Source: Voacanga thouarsii (taxonomy: Eukaryota; Streptophyta; Magnoliopsida; Gentianales; Apocynaceae). From it: DNA of 64,000 nucleotides. Shown here one piece after another: positions 11,601 to 22,941 of this stretch (its first letter is position 1; every line of letters begins with the position of its first letter). Under the pieces are notes generated by a model, which was not told the origin of the DNA, searched no databases, and saw nothing but the letters and a program-made list of their open reading frames with translations. The DNA lies in assembly GCA_026120185.1 (NCBI GenBank), contig JANUWF010003366.1:3782001-3846000 (forward strand), in the 5' to 3' direction. A program made the position numbers and the translations under genes.

Positions 11601-12566
11601 CACCCTTTGACCAACAATTGTTCTCTACATGACCCCTTTTTTCAAGTGCCGGCATAATGGAAGATCCTACGCAAGACCAACCAGTGCTGATCAGGCTTGC
11701 TTTCCTCAGTTCTGCCACTGCTGGTTGGTAAGGCGCTTGACGGACTGCTGCTTTTGCAAAGGCCTCGATGGTTGTCTTGGCAGTAAGAAAGGTCTTGGTG
11801 CCATTCGATTGCGGTCTTCATTCTCAGTTCGAGTGGCTGCGTTCACAGTCCCCGAGTAGGTCATTGGTGGAGAATGTGTCGATGCTCTTCTTAACTCCTG
11901 CCTAAGCCCCTTGACAAACTTCCTTATTCTGTTCTACTTGGTGTCCACCAGTCTCTTACAGTACTTTGACAATTGGGTGAACCATGTTGCGCACTGAGCT
12001 ACCATCAGACCTCCCTGCTTTAGATCCTGAAACTCATCCTCCCGCTTCTCAACTATCCACTGAGGGATATATTCGGCTTTGAATGCTTCCACGAAATTGA
12101 CCCATGTCCAATCTTGGACAATTAGTTCCCAGTCGTCCTGAACCCGTTGCCACCATGCCCGAGCTGGGCCCCTCATTCACAATGCAGCAAACTTCACCAT
12201 TCGCTTCTCAGTGTACTAAAGTGTGGCAAAGATATCTTCCATCTGCTCTATCCATTGTTCAGCTTTCTGATCCTGCTCGGCTTCTCCTAAGAAAATGGGC
12301 GGTTGGAATTTTAGAAACCGCTCCAAAGCTTCGTCCTCTCCCTTTTGATTCCTCCGTTCAGTTAAAGTTTGAAGAATCTCGGTCATCTTGCTGAATGCTT
12401 GCCTCATTGTCACTCCAACAGGTTCTTTTGACCCCAATTCCAAATCTGGCTCATTCTCATCCCCCCGATTGGATGATGGCATTTGAGTCATCTCAACTCC
12501 CGGTGTCACAGGTTCTGCTTCCGGAACTCTTCTGCTTGATATGGCTACACGGCGCTTGGGTGCTAT
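11590..12566 (-). pseudogene. Element B gag, truncated
   Basis: Minus-strand Gag homologous to A's gag. The expected start codon is ATA at 12566-12564, followed by APKRR, parallel to MAPRR in A, so the ATG has probably mutated. The capsid region contains EQWIEQMEDIF, RGPARAWWQRV, EAEYIPQW-like AEYIPQWIVEKRE and FTQLSKYCKRLV. In-frame stops occur near 12213, 12180 and 11933. Near 11600-11650 a remnant of the first zinc knuckle (RGHVENNCW) is present, then the sequence jumps to the RNase H end. The second knuckle and the Gag-Pol junction are missing. Gag of this family packages element RNA into virus-like particles. Confidence 0.85.
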
Positions 12567-12910
12567 TCACAACCATGCCCAGATAAATGAGTGTATGCAT
12601 TCAAGTTTAAAACATTTTGAGCATGCATTCACATTCAAGTTTATGTAAAAGAAAATCAGATGCAATTTTTTTTTTTTTTTGGAAAGAAAATTTGATGATA
12701 TTATTTAGGGGAAAACCAAGCAATAAATAAAATCATATTTCTCATAAAAATAATACTTTCATAAAGAAGGGTTATCACGCGCGATGCCCTTTTATTCAGC
12801 AAAACAATCGAACCCTACAAGCAACATGCTTCTTTGAAAAGAATAAATGAACAAAAGAATGCAAATCCCAAAAGAAAGAGAATGAGCAAATACTGCTAAT
12901 CTTCTACACT
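12567..12910 (-). other. Spacer between pre-gag ORF and gag of B
   Basis: No gene seen. Contains a T run at 12669-12681 on the + strand and AT-rich sequence. A has a spacer of similar size between its pre-gag ORF and gag (about 21250-21566). Confidence 0.6.
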
Positions 12911-13777
12911 CTACTCATCGCTAGAGTCAGTAGAGGCATCTGGATCGTCAGAGGCTGGTTCCACGAGCCACCCCACGGAGCTATTGGATTTCCCCACATA
13001 ATCCCTCGCCAAACCCGCACTCTCACTTGGTTGACCTAAGTCATCCTCATTGCCCTTCTTAGCTCTCATAGTTGCCTCATAAAACTCATCCAAAGCTAAT
13101 CTAATTGCACCCTTGGGTGCAGGCCTCTCGTCCTCCGAGTCAAACTGGTCAAACAATCCCTCTCTCCTAAACTTAGCATCTACACCCAGCCCATATCGAA
13201 GTCCGCTCCTCTTAGGTCTCTCTTCTAGCTTCCTTTTCCCCTTACCTTCCATTCCTATAGCGCCCAGCCTAAGTTCCCCTACTGCCGGGGTATCTCTATC
13301 CCTCAACCTATAACCCTCATCACTGGACTCCTTAAGGTCATAGCAAGTAAAAGTCATATCAAACACACCTATCTTTGGGGTCCGAGGAGCCTCAATCGCA
13401 TCCTCATCCTCCTCCTCTATCCCATCTATCTCTTCCTCACTTTAATCATCACTCTCATCCCCAAACTCAACTGCCTCCCCTTCACTCAGCTCAGCCATCT
13501 CCTCATTTTCCTCGTCCTCACTAACAAGCTCATCAATCTCACCCTCATCATCCCCATCGTACTCACTTACGCCCCCATCAACCTCCATCTCTACCCCATC
13601 AACCGGGTCATCTAGCATTGGTGGCTCAAGCTCCATCTCGTCTTTACTCAAAAACCAACCTCCCTCAGGCTCTGCCTCTGAATCAGACGAGGGTGGATCC
13701 ACAACAGGTAATGGGGCAGGTGGATCCCCGCAACCAGCGGGCCAGTCTCTGACAGCCAATGAAACTCTCTTGACCAT
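12911..13777 (-). pseudogene. Element B acidic pre-gag ORF
   Basis: About 289 codons in one minus-strand frame, starting MVKRVSLAV and ending STDSSDE. A single stop (near 13441) divides it. The first half is very rich in Asp/Glu (for example VSEDEENEEMAEL); the second has a basic part (GKGKRKLEERPKRSG) and another acidic end. Element A has a diverged homolog at the same place with matching blocks: EPEGGWFLSKDE here against ELEGGWISSEDE in A, and a matching C-terminus. Conservation of the acidic/basic layout between two elements suggests it was once translated. I recognise no enzyme domain or known function. A TTTATAG acceptor-like sequence lies just upstream of the start in both elements. Confidence 0.7.
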
Positions 13778-13860
13778 CCTATAAACAAAACACAAGAATT
13801 AGAACTAGATCAAAATGCTTAAGGAATAAAAATCCAGAAAATCAACTGATTGCCTAAACC

Positions 13861-13875
13861 TAGGCTCTGATACCA
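13861..13875 (-). promoter_or_regulatory. Primer-binding site of element B (initiator Met tRNA)
   Basis: On the minus strand TGGTATCAGAGCCTA begins two bases after the 5' LTR. It is complementary to the 3' end of plant initiator Met-tRNA and confirms that 13878-18243 is the 5' LTR. Confidence 0.95.
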
Positions 13876-13877
13876 CT

Positions 13878-16800
13878 TGTAACACCCCACTACCTAGGCC
13901 CAACAGGGCCGGGGATGTCGCCCCGTCCAGAGGACAAGGGGTCTTTATAACTAGGTTACATAGAAATAAAATAGAATAAAGAATTTAAAATTAAACTTAT
14001 TACAACCCAAAAGATAAGTATTGGAACAAAACCAAATAAACTGTTTGCAACAATCTCACCAAAGCATCACATAAAGTAAACAACATGAGTCTTCCAAGCA
14101 TAGGCAACATCTAGATAATAACCTCCACTGCAGGATCTTCCTGAAAACGTGGTATAAAAGGGTGGTGAGATAAAAATCTCAGTAAGCCCGTGTGTGCTTT
14201 GAGTGTTTCAGGTAAAATAATTCATGTATGCATGTTGTAAAAGTTCCATAAGAAAAAGGTGCTGGCAAGCACTAAATAAGTGTTGAAAATAAATAGTGGC
14301 GTTTCACTTTTCAAACTGTACATGTGCACAATAAATACAACCACTCAAATGGGTAGCCATGGGTTACCACACGTTGGACCCCAATATGAAATCTTCGTAA
14401 GAGAAATATTGGCAAACAAGAAATAATAGTCAAATCAAGAGTGATGTTTTGGCTTTTCCAACCTTACATGTTCAATAAAATCAACCACTCAACATGGTGG
14501 TCATGGGTTACCACACGTTGGGCCCCATGTCCACATGGTCAGTATGCCACACATTGGGCATACTACCGGTCAGAATGCCACACTTTGTGCAGACTGACAA
14601 AAGGTAGGTGATCGGCCTACCGGGTGAGATACTCCTACATCTCTACACCCAAACTTACCGGTTGTCCACTCCGGAACACACAGTTTACATGACTGAAACT
14701 TGCTAGCTCGGACCGGTATGACCTACCGGACTGGCATCCTATCCAGGAAGGACTCACCCCTCAGAGGTGGCCACCTACTGAGAGACTTACCTTAACCCTT
14801 CAAAGACTAGTCCTGGTAGTCTACCCTTATTGAGTACTCAACGTTGATTGTTCCCCTTGGTAGAAAATTGATCAAAACTTTGCTTTATTTGGAAATAGCA
14901 ATTAAGGGTTTCCAAAAGTCTAGTCAAGTTGGGTTTTAGAAAAAGTTTAGATTTGTATAAAACTGCTTGTTCAATTTTCAAATGATTTGCTTAACCGAAA
15001 TAAAAAGGAAAAAAAACAGTCCTTAATTGCCTTTACAAATAAATGTCTATATACATTGCATTTGCTTGCCACAATAACTTTTGGCCTTCACAAAACTTCA
15101 TGCGAGAGCTTACCCGCTTCTTTGCTTGCTCAAACTCACAAGTCTTCCAAGGCTGACATAACCCCGCCTGGGGTAAACACAAAACATAAGGTCACATTCA
15201 AGCTATACATGCCTTACATAAATAATTCTTAGCTCAACTAGTTACAACCATGATTAACCATGACCTCAATGTCCTAAGCTTTAAGGCTAGATGCTAAAGA
15301 ATTTTATAAAACAAGTCTAGTTTGATAAGTTAAAATAACTAGGGGTTCTAAAATAATTGCTAATAAATTATAGACTCAAATAATAATTCTTGAGTGTTAT
15401 TAATAATAAATAAACTAAGGTTTGAATTTTAAATATTATTAAGTCTTATTTGATATTAAGAAATGGTAATTTAAAAATATCTTTATTATAAATAAATAAC
15501 AAATTAAATAAATAATAATTTTTAATTAATTTCGAAGAGATAATAAATAATTAATAATAATTAAAATTTATTAATAATTTATTTTAAATTTTCTTTTAAT
15601 AAAAATATTAATAGTTTGATTTAATATTCTAATCCAAATCCCCTAGTGTTTCGAATTTTTTGAAGAAAAATATAGTAGTAATTTTAATTCATGTAATAAA
15701 ATTTGTTGATGAATATAACTTAGAATTAACAAGAAAATAATCTTACATCATGGTCTTCCTATTGCTAGAAAAGATTCATGATCCCATTCTCCATCATCAA
15801 ACAAGAAATTAATCTATTCATGAACAAACACTTGAACTATCTCATACTATCAAAAATCCTACTGAGCATAATCATCAATCATGGTTTCCATGGAAAATAA
15901 GATCATAAAAGTCTAATCACCTTTGGTGTCATAATATATAATCATGCTTCAACATCCATTAAATTCATCAAGCATGAAGAACATATATTGATTCGAAAGG
16001 AAAACACATACATCCTAGTCAAATACAACCATCATCATGTCATAACTTCATCCCCCTAATCCACATGCATATACTCAATCTCCCAATCATATTTCATTTC
16101 TCTATCATCATCTAGGAGACATGATTTCAGAATTTAATAAGAGAAATTTAAGAATGAATACTTGATTGTCGAGTCCTTTGATGAAGACAAAAGAAGGTCC
16201 ACGCACGATGGAATGACTTGAATGGTCCAGCGAAACAACATCCATGGTTGATGGTTTGATCAACCATTTCGGTTAGAAGAGAGTGAGAGAGAGAGAGAGA
16301 GAGAGAAAGAGAAAGAGAGCATTAGATAGGTGTATCAAGAATTGAATGGAAGAAGATGAACAAGAAGGTTGTTCTTGTTTTACCTTGTTGATATTCTTGA
16401 GGTCTTCAAGAAAAACTGATTTTTGATCCGGTTGGAAATTCTTGTTTGCGAGATTTTGTGTTATAAATGGTAGAAATGAAGTCTAGGGATCAAGTAGAGA
16501 TGATCTGGAGTATTTGAGAGTGATTGGAGGTGTTTAGAGTAGGTTTATGCTTGAAGAAGTTTAGTGTGTGTTCTTGGTGTTCTTAGTGTTTTAGGTGAAA
16601 TAGGAGAGAAATTAGAAGAAGTGCTGCACGATTTCTGCTAGAAAGCTGGCCGAATGGTAGGGTGTGATTGAGGGTTTCGGTTTTCAGCTTTGTGAGAGAG
16701 AGAAATCAGATTTTATTTGAAATTTAAATGGAGGAAATGGTGGAGATGTTTAAGGTAAAAGATCAGCTATGGTGTTTGATCAAGAGAGGTGTTTATGGAC

Positions 16801-18243
16801 TTTAATGGTGTCGGCTGAAGCAAGGTTGTCTTGCTGAAATGACTGAGGTTTAATGTTGCTCGAGGCTGGCCGAAATTCAGTCCTTAAAGGCAGCGGAAAT
16901 TCTGGTTAATTCAGCTTAATGCAAGAGTGATTTATGGGAGTGAAATGCTGAAATTATTTGAAGTTCAAATGGAGTTTGAATGGAGTGATCTTAGGAGTGT
17001 TTTGTGGTGTAGCTATGGAGTCCTTATGCTTCAAGGTAAGTGTGGGTTCAATGGTGATCAGTGTATAGCTAAGCAAGGCTCAATTATACAGAGATTGAAG
17101 ATGATTTTCGGTCTTAGGCTAGAAGGAACAAGGCTGGAAAATTCTGATCTCAAGTGTTCATGGTTTTATGAAAAATTGCAGAATTTTGGTGCAGGATTTT
17201 CGCACTCTCTTGGCTCGGTTTTTCAGGGGTTCTTCAGGGATGTTTGAGGGTCTTCCAAGGTTGGTTTTTCAGCCTCATTTTTGGACAAATATAGAGGAGT
17301 TTGCTGGCTTGAAGATGAACTAAAAACAGCTTCATTTCTTTGATAAAGAGCTGCGAATTGCCCAGAAAATTTTTCTTGTTTGGTGTTGTTTTGTGCAGTC
17401 CGAAAATTGCACAATTTTTCCAGCTTCCAAGACACTTGAAATGACCATTTTCTGGGCAGCAAATGAATGGGTTTATGGCCTGAATTTTCGAGGAAAAGGT
17501 CTGCAACAAATCTGGAAAATTTCCAGATTTCTTACCACTAAAGCATGAACAACATGAAGATAGATTTGAAGGTCCTTCCATGGTGATTGATTTTCTCTTA
17601 GAACCCTTCCTATTTCCCCTCCTATTTTCGGTCATCCTCCCTTCCCCAAAGCTGATTTTCGAAATTCAAGGGGAAGAAATTATCACAGAATTTTTTTGGA
17701 ATTCAAAGAAAAAGATTTAATGGATTTTAGTTCATTTGAACTATGAAAATGCTAGCACAAAGCTAGAGGTAATAAATTGGACAAGAATTCTTCCAGAATT
17801 CTTTTAGGACATGAGGATAAGATTAGGACATTCTCTCCATGTCTCCCTTAAGACAATTATTCCTATTTTCATGGAATGCAAGAAAATAAAAATTCAAACT
17901 TAATTAAGATAATCATGGTAAAAGCTTAAATGATGGGATTTGAACTCATGACCTTAGAGATTAATTCACAAAGCTCTAACCACTTCACCACACTAACTCT
18001 TGTTCTTATTTTCTCACCCACATATTTTTCTTATCTACTCCTCAAGTTATCTTCCTATTCTGACCTCAAGCAAAATTACCATTTTACCCCTCATACTCAA
18101 TAAGTATAACTAAGCATTTAAGCCTATAATCCATGATTCTAAAGCACATAAAATCATTCAAAAACATATATATTCATGCAAAATAATATGATATGCATTC
18201 CCGACCTCCTTACTCTAGGGTTGGTTTTAGGTGGGGTGTCACA
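13878..18243 (-). repeat. Element B 5' LTR
   Basis: 4366 bp, same TG/CA ends as the 3' LTR. Shares the tandem duplication, the GA run (about 16282-16320) and the tRNA-like module (17931-17997). On the minus strand it should contain the promoter, but I cannot fix a TATA box. ORFs within it are not supported because both LTR copies carry different ones. Confidence 0.95.
17931..17997 (-). other. tRNA-like module in the B 5' LTR
   Basis: Same box A/box B pair as at 9650-9716, essentially identical to the 3' LTR copy. Confidence 0.55.
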
Positions 18244-20398
18244 GCAATCAGCCCTAAACTTCTGTCCAATTTCGGCTCCCAAAGAAGGACCAAAGCAGTC
18301 TAACTTTTCTCTTGTGATCAAGCAACTATAGCAAGGTAGAACTCCTCCAAACATCTAAACACCAAACCCTAGAGTTCCTTATCTAGAAAACCACGAAATT
18401 CCTACCCTCATAGCCCCTCAAACTCACGAAACAAACAGCCTACAACCTATACAGAAATTCGGACAGCCTACCCCAAAAACAAAGCCAAAACCGAAACTTT
18501 CTACAAGGTAATTGATTTTCAACTCTTCTATTCATCGCCTACTCTATTCTTTTTATTTTTCCTCCCTTAAACCACGTCCATAAGGGCCTGATTTTATTCC
18601 CTTCTTGGTTAGACTCGATCAAAGTCATCTAAGCGGACCAATCTCTTCAACTATCGATTGAACTCGAGCTAGTTAATAAGGAGTTGCCGTGTTTTAAGTT
18701 TAGATCGCTAAGAGGTAATCAAAATCCTATATTTACTGATTTAAATGGTCTTAATCTTTAAAATATTAGCTTAATAATGCCTATGGAGTCTAGCATGAAA
18801 GCATGAATATACTAGATTGATTAATATGTCAATGTAAGCCATAGACAATGTATGCATAAGATAGAATATTGATATGCCTTGACATGATGAATCTAGTTCT
18901 ATGCTAAATAGGCAAAGAAGAGATCTTTTAATGTTTATGGGGCTGTTTATGATGATTTTATGTTAGTTGAATATAGGAGTTGTCATATGGTGAATTTATT
19001 TAGACCAATGCATGGTTATGCTCAATAGAATGGTAAAGAGAAGTTATACATGTGATTTAATGAATTACAAGTACATAGCTACCATGGATGAATTAGGTGA
19101 TTAATGAGATCATGAAGAGTCATATTGTACGAAATAGTTTATGGAATGATTGAATCCTAATTGCGGGATTATTTGCTCTAGACAAGAAAGGAGTGGAAAT
19201 AGGAGCAATCGATTGAGTTGGGTCTAGCGGTTGTTTTATCTATGTAAGTCCCTGCATAATTTTTTTGATACAAGTTATATTTTTGCAAGCAATTTTTATA
19301 ATGTTATTTGGAATTGATGTCAATATGATATTTTTGACAAATAGATTGAGATGTTGACTAAACATGATGAGTTATACTGAATTGTTGTGATACTTAGATT
19401 AGAAATGTGAATGTTTTACTTTCTAAACGAGTCTATTAAATTTCAATTATTCAAACTAAAAAAAGATTTTTTACACTATTACTAAACGATTTGGAAACAT
19501 TATTACGAAAAATTACATTTTTCAATCAAACTAATCAAAGACTTTCGAAAAAGGGAAAATTATTCTACCCCTAATCGGTGAGCGTTGAGTACTCGGCGAG
19601 GGTAGGCTAGTAGTACTAGTTTTAAAGAGCAAGAGTGAGTCTTCTGGCAAGAAGCCACCTCCAAAAGATGAACTCAACTTGGGGAGGCGACAATACTACA
19701 TAGTTAGGCCATCCGAGCTAGCATATTAGTCCATGTGGACACTATTTATCTGGATTAGACAACCGGAGTGATGGGTGTAGAGATGGAGGATTATCTCACC
19801 TAGTGGGTAGATCCCCCACTGCCCATTGTTGAAAGAATACATTAGGAAGCTATCTTGGTGGTTACCATGATATGGATTGTGTTACTATATTATTGAATCA
19901 TTTGCTAATCTCTACCTAATGAATTATGAATGTGATAAAATGGTGATTTATTGTGAACCGTTTTGGATTTATTGAGCAAGGCTCTTTTGTATAACTGTTA
20001 TTGATAAAATTGACTTGCAAACACGATTTTGTGATTTCGATAAATCTGCATACACGAAATGGTTGTAATTGACACTTGCATACACAGGACTTACTGAGAT
20101 GCCAATCTCACACTTTTTATATCATGATTTCAGGGGATTGCTTATACTGAGTATGGTGAAGCATTAGGAGATGAACTCTAATGTATTTATTTATTAATGT
20201 TTTGAATTTATTGCAAAAAATGTTTGTTTGTTTTGATTTTCCAAACTTGTATAAGTTTTTCTTCTGGATTTAATGAAATTATTCCTTTAATTTTATTTAG
20301 TAGTTTTTTTTCTTTTGTACCTCATTATAAAGACCTCTAGTCCTTTGGATGGGGTGACATCCTGCCCTATCTAGGTACCTTAGGTGCGGGATATTACA
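18244..20398 (+). repeat. Element A 5' LTR, second part
   Basis: Begins with the duplicated GCAAT, then resumes homology to 31797-33945 of the 3' LTR and ends GGGATATTACA. Its last part (about 19570-20398) is homologous to the same end of the B/C/D LTRs: GTTGAGTACTC, a GTCTTCTGGCAAG-like block and ATAAAGACC followed by GGATGGGGTGACATCC. Confidence 0.93.
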
Positions 20399-20400
20399 AA

Positions 20401-20415
20401 TGGTATTAGAGCCTA
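20401..20415 (+). promoter_or_regulatory. Primer-binding site of element A (initiator Met tRNA)
   Basis: TGGTATTAGAGCCTA follows the LTR end after two bases. It differs from B's site by one base (C to T). Confidence 0.93.
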
Positions 20416-20535
20416 GGTTTAGGCAATTGACTTGATTGAGGGGTACCTAAACCTTAGGAATTGAGATTCATTGAATAGTATTTCACCTCCTAGGGTTGAG
20501 TTTTAGTTTTGATTTCTTTGTGTTTCTTTTATAGG

Positions 20536-21250
20536 ATGTCTAGAAGATCCACAGTTGTAACCTGAGCTGGCCTTTTATGTGTGGTCCCATGAGTGATAAA
20601 GCATCTAGCCTAATACCTATACTAGATTCCTCATTATCAGAGTCAGAGACAGAACTTGAGGGTGGATGGATCTCGAGTGAGGATGAGATCGACCATAAGC
20701 GACCTATGATAGAAGACTTTAGACTAGAGGAGGAACCCGAGGACTCGATACCCGAGATGCCTACACTTAAGGAGAATAGGGATATGGTAGAGTATGAGGA
20801 AGATGATGAGGAGGAGATAGGGGATGGAGAAGCAATGAATAATGAGGGTGAAAATGAGCTAGGGGGACTTGAGATTGAGGGGAGATAGGAGAACTAGAGA
20901 GCGAGAGTGAAGCGTAAGTGATTGAGGGGGAGAGTAGTATTGATACACCTATGACCCCATATATAGAGAAAGGAATCCGGATGCTTCGGGAAGTGAGTCA
21001 TACGAGTCGAATTTGGGAGACCTAAGAATGCAGTGATGTTAGCCATGGAAAAGCTTAGGGATGTGGAATTGAGGGCCAAGTCGAGGGATAGGGATGATGA
21101 GGAGTACATTTTGGGTCAGCTTAAGAAGAAGCCTCGATCTTTTGGTTTCACCAAGGATCGTGTGTAAGATCATCCCAACAGCAGTGCAGGATGAATAGTG
21201 GAACCTTCCCTCGAGACTTTTGAGGACTCCAACGACTCTAGTGAAGCTTA
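20536..21250 (+). pseudogene. Element A acidic pre-gag ORF, degraded
   Basis: Diverged homolog of B's pre-gag ORF. It starts at an ATG after TTTTATAGG (MSRRSTVVT, then a stop). The best open part, 20577-20888, is Glu/Asp-rich with ELEGGWISSEDE, matching B. After a stop near 20888 the frame changes. A later block reads LAMEKLRDVELRAKSRDRD near 21040-21095, matching B's LALDEFYEATMRAKKG region, and the end VEPSLETFEDSNDSSEA (about 21197-21250) matches VEPASDDPDASTDSSDE in B. Both elements therefore once carried this extra ORF between primer site and gag. Function unknown. Confidence 0.65.
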
Positions 21251-21566
21251 GAGTTTATAGGACCCTTAGTGATTATTCTTTTATTTCCCTCGAAGAGATG
21301 TTCATTTATTTATTTGATTCATTTACTCTTTTATTTTAAATTTCGTTTTACAAGAATAAAAGAAGTACTTAGTAGGACACTCCCTTATTTGTACTAAGTT
21401 GGATTTGGTTAATGAAAGCATGATTTTATTGATTTCTCTATACTATTTGGAGTGTTATTCACACAATTTATTTTTCATCGAATTGCAAATTCTTTCCAAT
21501 CCATGAGCTAATTTATTGCATGTCATGAACTTTTCCTCGAATGAACCTTATATTAGATGCCAATAG
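21251..21566 (+). other. Spacer between pre-gag ORF and gag of A
   Basis: AT-rich, no gene seen. Confidence 0.6.
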
Positions 21567-22700
21567 ATGGCACCAAGACGTAGGGCTGTAGGACGAGGTA
21601 GGGTTGCTCAAGAGAGTGAGTCATCCGCTCCTGAGTCTAAGCAGGCATGGCGATCCACGCCAGAGATGGAAGAGGATTCTGAGCAGGAGCAGGAGTTGAT
21701 ATCGGAAGGGTCCAAAGAAGTGACCATGGGGCAGGCCTTCGATAAGATGGTTGTCATTCTTCAGAACTTGACTAAGAAAGTGGAAAATATGGATAGGAGA
21801 GCACATAGGGGTAAGGATGAGGCCTTGGAATGATTCCTAAAGTTCTAACCTCCGACATTTCAGGGAGAAGTGGAGTAAGATAAAAAGGCTGAGCAATGGA
21901 TTGAACAAATGGAGGATTTTTTCGCTATTCCTTAGTACTCTGAGAAAAGGAGAGTGAAATTCACTACATTTAGGTTGAGGGGACCTACCCGAGCTTGGTA
22001 GCAACGAGTCCAGAAAGACTGGGAGAGAGAGAGAGGATAATGATTTGGCATGGGAGAATTCTGTGGAGGCTTTGCGAGCAGAGTATATACCGTGATAGAT
22101 GGCATAGAAGAGGGAGGATGAATTCTAGACTCTCCAGCAAGGAGGAATGACAGTGGCTCAGTATGCTTCACGATCTACCCATCTGTCTAAGTACTGCAAG
22201 TGTCTGGTAGATACCGAGCAGAAGCGGACACGTCAATTCGTGAAGGGTCTCAGGCAAGATTTGAGGAGGGCACCAGCACCATCTCCTCAGGTGACATACA
22301 CGGCCATTGTAGATGCAGCAACTCGAATGGAAAATAAGGATAGAAATCGGCCGATGAACTAGCCATTCCAGCCATGCCGACCATGATGAGACCCCCGGCT
22401 CACAAGCGACCCGCTGGCCTGATGCAGTGGGAAAATAAGGGAAAGCAGGCTAGGACAACACCGACAAGTCCTATGTCAGGCATGCTAATGTGTTGGAATT
22501 ATGGGAAGCGAGGTCATACCGAAAGGGATTGTTGGTTACGGGGAGTGACAAAAAAATGTTTCAATTATGGTGATTCGAACCACCTAAGGAACAATTGTCC
22601 AAGACCACTCAAAATAGGACAGGGAACTATGACCCAGCCAACTGGGGCTGCCAAAGGAGCACTTGTTGGGACAAATGGGAGAGGAACCCAATAGCCTCAA
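21567..22700 (+). pseudogene. Element A gag, degraded
   Basis: Gag of the chromovirus, starting MAPRRRAVGRG. Capsid motifs include EQWIEQMEDFF and RGPTRAW, then SKYCKCLVDTEQKRTRQF after frame changes (frame shifts between about 22000 and 22370). The nucleocapsid has two knuckles, CWNYGKRGHTERDC and CFNYGDSNHLRNNC. In both, the second Cys is Tyr (TAT), so neither can bind zinc normally. Stops are mostly TAG or TGA where relatives have Trp, Gln or Arg. The last stop (near 22692) sits where Gag should run straight into protease, so Gag-Pol was probably one ORF. Confidence 0.88.
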
Positions 22701-22936
22701 GTAAAAGCCAAGGTCTTTGCACTAAACTGGGAAGAGATTGGAGCTGATTCAATGCTAGTTGAAGGTATGCTTTATGTACAAGGTCACTCTATTTCTGCTT
22801 TAATAGACCCCAGATCGACTCATTCATATGTGAATGATAAGTATGCATGCCATTTGGGTTGGGACAGGGTAGAGTTACTTTATACCATGTTAGTGAGAAC
22901 ACCCTTGGGGAGGCAGAGAGATGTGAGTAAGGTAGT
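22701..22936 (+). pseudogene. Element A aspartic protease, first part
   Basis: Same frame as the end of gag. Contains the active-site region ALIDPRSTHSYV, where relatives usually have D-(T/S/P)-G; the catalytic Asp is kept but Gly is Arg. The reading is cut at TCAAG (22937) by solo LTR C and continues at 27253. The insert plus duplication is 4311 bp, divisible by three, so the downstream frame is unchanged in phase. Confidence 0.85.
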
Positions 22937-22941
22937 TCAAG
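22937..22941. repeat. Target-site duplication of solo LTR C, left copy (TCAAG)
   Basis: TCAAG precedes the TG of C and recurs at 27248-27252. Confidence 0.95.

Larger units (their letters stand above)
5599..18243 (-). mobile_element. Element B: non-autonomous chromovirus with 4.36-kb LTRs, nested in A
   Basis: Full-length LTR element on the minus strand: 5' LTR 13878-18243, Met-tRNA primer site, acidic pre-gag ORF, truncated gag, integrase plus chromodomain, polypurine tract, 3' LTR 5599-9962. The internal part is only 3915 bp, shorter than one LTR. Protease, RT and RNase H are missing. Compared with A, the zinc-knuckle region of gag is joined straight to the end of RNase H near 11590-11600. 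In about 220 bases sampled near the 5599/13878 ends I count about 7 differences, so B is younger than A, as nesting requires. Confidence 0.95.

Noticed and set aside
10242..12586. Plus-strand frames across B's internal region
   Set aside because: Antisense shadows of the minus-strand gag and integrase.
16927..17635. Frames of 79-133 codons inside the B 5' LTR
   Set aside because: The matching part of the 3' LTR (8650-9350) has stops in the same frames; no homology seen.
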